Source of the DNA: Alphaproteobacteria bacterium | GTDB lineage: Bacteria > Pseudomonadota > Alphaproteobacteria > TMED109 | Reading direction: 5' to 3' | Assembly: GCA_022824395.1 (NCBI GenBank) | Contig: JAJDZX010000058.1 | Location: 1-33,953 of the forward strand | DNA length: 33,953 bases | Shown here: positions 16,666 to 23,258 of the stretch, piece after piece | Layout of the letters: every line of letters starts with the position of its first letter | Numbering within the stretch: the first letter of the stretch is position 1 | Made by a program: the position numbers and the translations under genes | The notes under the pieces: generated by a model | The model's database searches: none | The model's input: only the letters and a program-made list of their open reading frames with translations | What the model was told of the DNA's origin: nothing

Positions 16666-17681
16666 CCGCGTTCCTGTGGTGGAAAACCGGCCGGCGCGCG
16701 CATGCCGCCATCGCCGGCGCGCTCGAAGAAGAGTGCAACTGCGTCGAGTGATTCCGCTGCCTCGCCGTCACTCGGGACGCGGCGCGCGAATTTCACCGAG
16801 TCGCCGCGGCGCAACACGTCGTAGAGCGCTGCTGCGAGTGGCGGGGCCAAGGCAATCCTCCGCGCGGAAGTTGCAATCTCCTCAGTGGTACGGTGCGGCG
16901 CGTCGACATCGAATCGCTCTTTGACATAGTGCCGCAGGATTGCGGTCATGGCGACATAGAGTTCATCGAAGCGACCCTGTTCGGGCAGACCCTGCGCACG
17001 CAGCCGCGCAAGAGCCGCCAACGCCGCGCAATGCAGTGGCTGCGGCTGGGGCTCCGCCGCCGTGCCCCGCCGTCGGAGCGCCCAAGCCGCCGCAAGCGCG
17101 CACACGCCGGCGAATGCAACCACCAACCAGTGGGTGCGGCTCGCGCGCGCCGCGCTAGGCGCGGCACCCGGCCGAGGGTCGAACGGCATGGCGATGTCAC
17201 GGGGTGCCAAAAGGTCCGCATCGGCGGGCGCGACGGAAACGACGTCGACGCGAATCTCCTCGACGCGCAGGGAGACGGCAGGGCGACCTTCTTCGCCCGT
17301 TGCGTCTTCGAACGAGAAAACCAGCGGCGGCAGTGTGAGTACCCCACTCTCCACTGTCACAGGTTCAAGGACGAGTTCGTGGAGCCATTGCCAGGTCCCA
17401 CGCGTATCGCGCGGCGCTTTCGCGTCGCGCACGACGACACGGAACGGGCCAAGGGTCCGGGATATGTCCGGCAACCTTAGCGTCGTTCCGGCGGGGGCTT
17501 CGAGGCGATGGCGCACGCGCCAGCGGTCGGTGGTGAATACCGGCCCTCCCTCAGCTTCCACCGTCACCCGATAGGCGCTGGATTCATATGTCCGCGTATA
17601 GGGTTCGCGTTCAGCCGCGGTAGCGGCGGACCACAGCATGAGGGCCGCCAGGGCCGCAAAGCGTGCACTCGGCGGGATCAT
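16662..17681 (-). CDS. DUF4381/MxaA-like membrane protein
   Basis: This 339-residue protein has a signal peptide (AALAALMLWSAATAA), a periplasmic beta-rich region to about residue 180, one membrane span (184-202, HWLVVAFAGVCALAAAWAL), and a cytoplasmic helical domain (VKERFDVDAPHRTTEEI, then DSVKFARRVPS) typical of DUF4381 and the C-terminus of BatD and MxaA. In mxa clusters MxaA sits at this same place, between the DUF58 protein and the first VWA protein, and is required for calcium insertion into methanol dehydrogenase. ATGA overlap with the DUF58 gene and GTGA overlap with the VWA gene show coupled translation. Confidence 0.85.
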   Translation of the reverse strand: MIPPSARFAALAALMLWSAATAAEREPYTRTYESSAYRVTVEAEGGPVFTTDRWRVRHRLEAPAGTTLRLPDISRTLGPFRVVVRDAKAPRDTRGTWQWLHELVLEPVTVESGVLTLPPLVFSFEDATGEEGRPAVSLRVEEIRVDVVSVAPADADLLAPRDIAMPFDPRPGAAPSAARASRTHWLVVAFAGVCALAAAWALRRRGTAAEPQPQPLHCAALAALARLRAQGLPEQGRFDELYVAMTAILRHYVKERFDVDAPHRTTEEIATSARRIALAPPLAAALYDVLRRGDSVKFARRVPSDGEAAESLDAVALFFERAGDGGMRAPAGFPPQERG

Positions 17682-18595
17682 GCCGTGGTCGGCCGGCGGC
17701 GCGCCCGAGCGCGAAACATGTGAAGCAGCGGGGGCGCCACCGGTTCGTCGGCGGACAGTTCCACCGTATCAAGGTCCATCGACCGGAATAGCCGGGCGCG
17801 CGCCGCGGCGACGGCTTCGTGACGCGCCCGCCAGGCCGCGCGGACCCTCGGGCTGGAGGAGTCGACCATGCGCAGCGCACCCGTTTCAAGGTCGTCCAGC
17901 AGGAGCAGGCCGGCATTCGGGAGTTCCACCTCGCGCGGGTCGTGAACAACGACCGGGATCGTATCGTGACGGCGACCCGTCGCACGTAAGGCAGCCTCGT
18001 AACCCTCAGCACAAAAATCGGAAACAAGGAAAACAACGGCCCGTTTCCGCACGACCCGGCGAAGGCAATCGAGCGCGCAAACGATGTCGGTTCCGCGCCC
18101 GAGCGGGCGATGGGCGAGCGCGAGGCGGAGCGCGGCGCGGGCGCGATGCCTGCCCTTTCGCGCCGGCACAATGCGCTCGACCCTGTCAGTAAACAGAATC
18201 ATGCCGACACGATCGTTGTTGGCGATGGCGCTGAGGGCCAAGGTGGCGCACAATTCGGCAGCGGCTTCGATCTTGAAACGGGTTGCGGAGCCGAAGCGGC
18301 CGGAGGCACTGACGTCGAGCACTAGCATGACCGTCAGCTCGCGCTCTTCTACGTGGCGGCTGACGAACGGACTTCCGGAACGCGCGGTAGCATTCCAGTT
18401 GATGCTGCGCACATCGTCGCCAGGCGCATATTCGCGAACGTCGGAGAATTCCGTTCCGCGTCCCTTGAAAACACTGCGGTACTCGCCTGCAAGCGTGCTG
18501 TCGACCAGGCGGCGGGCACGAACGTAAATGCGGTCTACCCGCGCCAGCGCGTCGGGGGACAGGTCCTCATCGAAGTTCCGAACCGCGGTGCCCAC
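17678..18595 (-). CDS. DUF58 protein, MxaS-like
   Basis: This 305-residue soluble protein has the DUF58 signature GRGTEFSDVREYAPGDDVR (residues 45-63) followed by SINWNATARSG, then a VWA-like fold with DVSASGRFGS (94-103). DUF58 proteins are the cytoplasmic partners that nearly always follow MoxR genes; MxaS is the methylotroph example. Here MoxR is displaced and the SUMF1-like gene precedes instead, 18 nt upstream. The start is a GTG at 18595. The product likely links MoxR to the membrane VWA proteins. Confidence 0.9.
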   Translation of the reverse strand: MGTAVRNFDEDLSPDALARVDRIYVRARRLVDSTLAGEYRSVFKGRGTEFSDVREYAPGDDVRSINWNATARSGSPFVSRHVEERELTVMLVLDVSASGRFGSATRFKIEAAAELCATLALSAIANNDRVGMILFTDRVERIVPARKGRHRARAALRLALAHRPLGRGTDIVCALDCLRRVVRKRAVVFLVSDFCAEGYEAALRATGRRHDTIPVVVHDPREVELPNAGLLLLDDLETGALRMVDSSSPRVRAAWRARHEAVAAARARLFRSMDLDTVELSADEPVAPPLLHMFRARARRRPTTA

Positions 18596-18613
18596 GGTCT
18601 CTGGCGCGTCCGC

Positions 18614-19741
18614 TCACTCCGGCGCGCGCAGGCCCGCGCCGAGCGATCGGGCCACGCGGAAACCCACCGGGTCGTTACGGGCGCCTGCCCTTTCCGCGGC
18701 GCGCCCGGCTGATCGCGCGCCGCGCGGCGGGTCCATCCAGGAGCCGCCGCGAATCGCGCGATAGGCGCAATTTCCGTCTGTCCGCGCAGCACCCGACGCG
18801 GGCGCCCCCTTGTAATCGTCGTTCCAGCAATCCTCGGTCCATTCCCAGACATTGCCGAGCATGTCGTACAGACCGAACGAATTGGGTGGAAAACTCCCGA
18901 CGGGGGATGTCCAGCCGAAGCCGTCGTCGCAGAAATGTGGCTCCCAGCGTAGTTTGTTTTGCTGCTTGCCGGTCAGGTCGTGAACATTGGCGTAAGCACA
19001 AGCCCGATCGTGCCCCTCGCCCCAGAAGCGCGCCGAAACCGTACCGGCACGGGCGGCGTATTCCCATTCGGCTTCGGATGGCAGCCGGTACGCGGCACCG
19101 GTCTTAGCGGATAGCCAGTCGGCATAGGCCCGTGCGTCTTCCCAACTGACGCACACAACTGGGTGGCCGTCATCCTGCGTAAAGCCGGGAGCGAACCAAT
19201 CGGCGGTGTCGGCGAACGTGCGCTTTCGGGCTCGATGGTCCCATATCCCGCATCCCGCGCTCTCGTGTCCGGTATCGCGCACGAAGGCGGCGAACTCGGC
19301 ACGTGTGGTTTCGTGGCGGGCGATAGCAAACGGCGCAACGATGCGCGCTTTGTGCGCCGGTCCTTCGTCTTGCCCGCGACCGCCCTCACGCTCCGGCGAG
19401 CCCATGACGAACGACCCCGGCGGCAGCGTCGCCATCTCAGGGCAATGCGGGCAGTCGCGAAACGCCGTCCCCGGCGCGGGCTCGGCGACGCGGAAGGCGC
19501 ACGTGCCGTCGCGGCAGAAGACGGCGCCGGCAGAGACGGTGGGTGCCTCTCCCCCGCAGCGGACATCGAATACCAGGAAGGCGCCCTCCCGGCGCGATTC
19601 CTCGATGATGCCAGCGGGGCAGCCCACGCTTGCCGCTGCCTGAAGGGCCTGTTCCGAAAGATCGGGATCCTTGGCGGCGGCGAGCCCCGCTGCTACCACC
19701 AACGCCGCACACAGCAGCGCGCCAGGCAAAAGTCTACCCAT
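18614..19741 (-). CDS. SUMF1/FGE-fold protein without catalytic cysteines
   Basis: This 375-residue protein has a signal peptide (LLCAALVVAAGLAAA), a Cys-bearing N-terminal segment, then an FGE-sulfatase domain from about residue 100 (CPEMATLPPGSFVMGSPERE) through LPSEAEWEYAARAG, LYDMLGNVWEWTEDCW and RGGSW to GFRVAR. In true formylglycine-generating enzymes the stretch after GGS holds two copper-binding cysteines five residues apart. Here those places are D337 and A342, so formylglycine formation is not expected. No sulfatase gene is near. It leads the operon with DUF58, DUF4381, VWA, VWA and TPR genes and has AGGA 7 nt before the ATG. It is probably a periplasmic binding or scaffold protein. 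Confidence 0.88.
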   Translation of the reverse strand: MGRLLPGALLCAALVVAAGLAAAKDPDLSEQALQAAASVGCPAGIIEESRREGAFLVFDVRCGGEAPTVSAGAVFCRDGTCAFRVAEPAPGTAFRDCPHCPEMATLPPGSFVMGSPEREGGRGQDEGPAHKARIVAPFAIARHETTRAEFAAFVRDTGHESAGCGIWDHRARKRTFADTADWFAPGFTQDDGHPVVCVSWEDARAYADWLSAKTGAAYRLPSEAEWEYAARAGTVSARFWGEGHDRACAYANVHDLTGKQQNKLRWEPHFCDDGFGWTSPVGSFPPNSFGLYDMLGNVWEWTEDCWNDDYKGAPASGAARTDGNCAYRAIRGGSWMDPPRGARSAGRAAERAGARNDPVGFRVARSLGAGLRAPE

Positions 19742-19832
19742 CAGAGGTCCTTTGCCCTGCTTCCGCGTCGCGACAATGGGCGGCGCGGAGTATGGCGGGA
19801 CGGGTAGGACACGTCAACCGTGGACCCGACTT

Positions 19833-20124
19833 GAGCCGCCTGCGCTGTGATGCTCGGCCGTTGTCGCATAGGGGGTTGACGGCAGTACCTCACGGGGGTG
19901 AGGACAGCAGCGGGGTGCGGGCTTGGGCAGCGGCGGATTGCCGGATTCCACCCCAGGGCCCGATGCGGGCCCGGATGTTCCCGGGCCGCGGACCGCGCCT
20001 GCGGAATCGCACGCAGATTCAGGATTTAAGGGGCGTCTTCCCTGGCGGAAGCGGTCGCCATGGCGTACGATTGACCATCACCACAACAAGCAACCGGGCT
20101 CCCCGGAGGAAGCGCCATGGCGAC
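19833..20124 (+). mobile_element. Decayed insertion sequence, right copy, first part
   Basis: It aligns in the same orientation with the start of the remnant at 8457, from GAGCCGCCTGCGCTGTGA onward to GCGCCATGGCGAC, with many substitutions and small gaps. It shares GTCTTCCCTGGCGGAAGCGG at 20035-20054. At 20124 it is cut by an IS5-type insertion; the sequence resumes near 20936. Confidence 0.85.
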
Positions 20125-20139
20125 TAGTGGTCGTTAACA

Positions 20140-20897
20140 CTAACGCAGTGCCTCGACAATGAATGCGAAGAGGATGAACCCGAGGAACACGGCGTCAAGC
20201 TTGTCGAAGCGCGAGAAAACCCGTCGGAAGCCCTTGAGATGGCGGAAGAGCCGCTCGACCTCGTTGCGCCGCTTGGGCATCTCCCGGTCGTATTCCCAGG
20301 GGTCCACGCGGGTTCGCCACGGCGGCACGACCGGGGTGAAGTCCAGGTCGAGGGCGAGCTGGCGGGTTTCGTCGCCCTCGTAGGCGCGGTCCATGATCAA
20401 CGCCGGACGGCCCGGCTGCCGGCCCCGGCGACGCAGCAGCTTCCGGCCTTCCGGGGCGTCATGCTCCTGGCCGGGGGACAGCGCGAACGTCAGAGCCGTT
20501 CGAGCATCCGCGGCAACCAGATGAATCTTGGTGGTCCAGCCGCCGCGGGACCTGCCGATGGCCTGCGGACCGTTTTTTTTCGCGCCCCGGTACCGTCCGG
20601 ATGGACCTTCACGATGGTGCTGTCCAGCGACACCGCCTCCAGCTTGATGCGCACGATCTGCTCGCGCTGCAGGTGCTCGAACACCCGGTCCAGCACCCCG
20701 CTCTTCGACCAGCGGTTCATCCGGGTATAAATCGTGTGCCAGTTACCGAACCGCGCCGGCAGCCTGCGCCACTTGCAGCCATGCTCGGCCACATACAGGA
20801 TCGCGTTCAGCACCTGCAGGTTCGACAGGCTGACGTTGCCGCGCTGCACCGGCAGGTGCGGCGCCAGCCGCTCGTACTGAGCTTCCGTAAGCTCCAT
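20140..20897 (-). CDS. IS5-family DDE transposase made by -1 frameshift
   Basis: The first frame starts at 20897 (MELTEAQYERLAPHLPVQRG) and covers the N-terminal DUF4096-like region and first catalytic Asp (VSLDSTIVKVHPDG). At the A8 run it can slip back by one base and join the second frame, which reads KKNGPQAIGRSRGGWTTKIH, LVAADARTALTFALSPGQEH, IMDRAYEGDE and RRNEVERLFRHLKGFRRVF. The fused protein would be about 252 residues with all three acidic residues in place. The frame is open from the slip to the TAG at 20140. Unshifted translation ends near 20490 and lacks the second Asp and the Glu. Confidence 0.88.
20573..20580 (-). promoter_or_regulatory. A8 slippery run for programmed -1 frameshifting
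   Basis: Eight consecutive A on the minus strand, read in the zero frame as CGA AAA AAA ACG. A -1 slip gives AAC GGT and continues the transposase. This is the usual mechanism in IS5/IS427-type elements with two frames. Confidence 0.8.
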
Positions 20898-20935
20898 CCG
20901 GAAACCATAGCACAGCGATGCCCATTAGTGCTAAC

Positions 20936-21110
20936 ACGCCCCAGGCAGAATCTATTGATCTCGTGGGACGATGTCGACCGGCTGGGGGACCTCGAGCGGC
21001 TGCGCCTGGACGCTCGAGGCGCTGGTGCGAGAGTTGCGGCGCAACCCGGCGCTGCTGCAGCTGTGCGGGTTCGACGCGCTCGGCCGGCAGGGCGCAGGCA
21101 TCATTCGATA
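20936..21110 (+). mobile_element. Decayed insertion sequence, right copy, second part
   Basis: It resumes the interrupted remnant with CAGGCAGAATCTATTGATCT, encoding QNLLISWDDVDRLGDLERLRL. After a one-base shift and an internal deletion it jumps to LEALVRELRRNPALLQLCGF, DALGRQG, a later transposase segment not kept in the left copy. From about 21110 to 21340 no clear element or gene is recognised. Confidence 0.75.
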
Positions 21111-21341
21111 CAGCCGCCGGTTCGGCGTGGACACCGCGGACCCGGCTGAATTCGCGCAAGGCATAGATCGGCCGGTAGTAGGGCAGCCAGCTGCGCCCAT
21201 CTGGCGCGCGATGCGAAGAAAGCGGTCAACGGCATTTCCAAGTCACGCAGGCAGGCCGTCAACGCCGGCTTCTCATTCGACCCAGCACTCCGAAACGCCC
21301 AATTCAGGCGCGTTCCCTTCCGTGTTGATGCACGTGATCAC

Positions 21342-21390
21342 TGTGACATAATGTCGGATAGTTCTATCTGTTAGACGACGTTATATCACA
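21342..21390. promoter_or_regulatory. Inverted-repeat operator candidate of the abiE module
   Basis: TGTGACATAATGTC (21342-21355) and GACGTTATATCACA (21377-21390) are inverted copies with 12 of 14 positions matching. A palindromic core GATAGTTCTATC lies between them (21357-21368). The right arm touches the abiEi start codon. AbiEi antitoxins of other bacteria bind inverted repeats to repress their own operon, which fits the position. Confidence 0.65.
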
Positions 21391-22016
21391 TGCCGCCTGC
21401 ACCCTCCCCATCTCAGAAGGATCGGGCCATCGCACTTTTCGAGGCCTGCGGTCCCATGCGTGGCACCGAGCTCACCGACGCCGGAATCCACCGGGAAACA
21501 CTCTCGCGCATGCTCAAGGACCGGACCCTCACCCGCGTCGCCCGCGGGCTCTACCAACTCGCCGATGCAGAGGTGACGGCAGCGCACGATCTCGCCGAGG
21601 TTGCGAAGCTTGTTCCCAGCGGAGTGGTCTGCCTCGTTTCCGCCCTCCAGTTTCACGACCTCACGGTCCAGCTGCCGAGCCGGGTGTGGCTCGCCATCGG
21701 CCCGAAGGCGCGAAGGCCCAAGATCGAATATCCCCCGACCCGAATCGTGCGCTTCGCGCCCCGAGCCCTTTCCCTCGGCGTGCAAATCCACGCCGTCGAC
21801 GGCGTGTCCGTGCCCATCTTCGATCCAGCCAAGACAGTCGTGGATTGCTTTCGGTTCCGACAGCACGTGGGCCTCGACGTCGCGCTCGAGGGTCTCCGCA
21901 ACGTTGTAAGGTCGGGCAAGGTCAAACCCGCGCAGATCGTCGACTACGCACGCGAACTCCGCATCTGGTCCGTCCTGCGGCCTTACCTGGAAGCAGTGGT
22001 CGCCGATGGCGCGTGA
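21390..22016 (+). CDS. abiEi: AbiEi-type antitoxin/transcription regulator
   Basis: This 208-residue protein has an N-terminal winged helix-turn-helix (about residues 10-55: AIALFEACGPMRGTELTDAG, ETLSRMLKDRTLTRVARGLY) and a C-terminal AbiEi antitoxin domain (VPSGVVCLVSALQFHDL, IFDPAKTVVDCFRFR). In type IV abortive-infection systems it represses its operon and counters the AbiEii nucleotidyltransferase. The gene is intact. Its end overlaps the toxin start by 11 nt, as usual for this pair. The ATG at 21390 directly follows a strong palindromic operator candidate. Confidence 0.9.
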   Translation: MPPAPSPSQKDRAIALFEACGPMRGTELTDAGIHRETLSRMLKDRTLTRVARGLYQLADAEVTAAHDLAEVAKLVPSGVVCLVSALQFHDLTVQLPSRVWLAIGPKARRPKIEYPPTRIVRFAPRALSLGVQIHAVDGVSVPIFDPAKTVVDCFRFRQHVGLDVALEGLRNVVRSGKVKPAQIVDYARELRIWSVLRPYLEAVVADGA

Positions 22017-22930
22017 ACCGAGGAATGTGGCCGCTTCAGTACGGGCACGGCTGCCAAACCTCGCAAGAGCGCAACAGGCCAATTTCCAGCGCGTGCTCAC
22101 CCGATACGCCCTCGAACGATTTCTCTTCCGACTGAGCGTCTCACGCCATAAGGAGCTCTTCGTCCTCAAGGGCGCCATGCTTTATGCCGCATGGCTCGCT
22201 GACCCGTTCCGAACAACCCCGCGATCTTGACCTGCTCTCCCTTGCCGACCGCGAGACGTCGTCTCTCCTCGGGGCAATCCGCGATGTCTGCGCTCAGCCA
22301 GTCGCGGACGACGGATTGCGCTTCGATACCCGGAACATCCTCGCGGAACCGTTCGGCGAGGAGCGCCCTCACGGCGCCTTTCGGGTCCGCACCTCAGCCC
22401 AACTCGGCGCCGCCGTTATTCCGGTCCACGTCGAAGTCGGTTTCGGCGACGCCGTGACTCCCGGCCCCCTGGAACTCGAATATCCCGTCCTTCTCGACCA
22501 GCCCGCGCCCACGCTTTACGCGTACCCACGAGAAACCGTCGTCGCCGAGAAGTTCGAAGCCATCGTTGCGCTTGACCTCGCAAACAGCCGCATGAAGGAC
22601 TTCTACGATCTTCTCGCGATCTCACGACTCTTCGCATTCGATGGCGTGATCCTCGCCGCTGCCCTGCAAGCCACCTTCGAAAGGCGTGCCACGGCCATTC
22701 CCCGCGGACTTCCTCCACCCCTGACACGCGCATTTTCAGAGGACCCCCTGAAACTTCAGCAGTGGCGATCGTTTCTCGCCCGCGATCCGCTGCTGATCAA
22801 CGAACCTGACCTGAACACCGTCATTCGCGAAATCGGGGATTTCATCATGCCTGCAGCCCTCGGAGCCATCGATGATCGCCGCGTCCCGGGGTGTTGGACG
22901 ATCGATGGTGGCTGGATGCCTGCCACCTGA
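22006..22930 (+). pseudogene. abiEii: abiEii toxin (nucleotidyltransferase) with frameshift
   Basis: The frame from ATG 22006 runs MAREPRNVAASVRARL to VLKGAMLYAAWLADPFRTT, then stops soon after because one extra C sits in the CCCC run at 22217-22220. Removing one C continues RDLDLLSLADRE and gives a normal protein of about 307 residues with the second conserved block EKFEAIVALDLANSRMKDFY. The break falls exactly in the catalytic Asp-x-Asp region of the nucleotidyltransferase fold, so the product should be inactive. AbiEii proteins are growth-arresting toxins thought to modify tRNA or bind GTP. A single-base assembly error is an alternative explanation. Confidence 0.85.
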
Positions 22931-23258
22931 CAGCGTACACCCGGGACGCCATTTTCATCAGCCCCGCCGACCCCGGAGACAATGCATTTGCCGTTTCGCC
23001 CGGGCAGCCGCCCGTGTGCCCCGTGCGCCATCCTGTCGTCAAACCGGACACCCGGCTCCACGATACTCCGCCGCCCGGCCGGCTTGGCCGCGGAACCCGC
23101 CGTGCACTAACATTCCGCCTCGACCCATCGTCCGGGCTGGTCAGCTGCCCAGACTGTCCGCCCAGCTGCATCTGATGAACAAATCAACAGCATGTGGGAC
23201 ATTCCCCGCATGTCCATGACGACAGGGTTGCAACAACCAATCGTTTGGTGGCAAGGAC
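22931..23258. other. Gene-free stretch before the monooxygenase
   Basis: No gene, repeat or RNA is recognised. It probably holds the promoter of the flavin monooxygenase gene; AAGGAC precedes that gene's ATG. Confidence 0.4.

Larger units (their letters stand above)
20125..20935 (-). mobile_element. IS5-type insertion sequence, apparently complete
   Basis: An element of about 0.8 kb sits inside the older remnant. Imperfect terminal inverted repeats are seen: GTTAACACTAACG at 20133-20145 and CATTAGTGCTAAC at 20923-20935 (11 of 13 match). Comparison with the unoccupied left copy places the insertion between CGAC and CACG. The exact outer boundary and target duplication cannot be fixed by eye, because 8 extra bases (TAGTGGTC) lie outside the left repeat. 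It carries one transposase in two overlapping frames. Confidence 0.8.

Noticed and set aside
18614-19741. Active formylglycine-generating enzyme for a sulfatase.
   Set aside because: Both active-site cysteines are missing and there is no sulfatase gene in the window.
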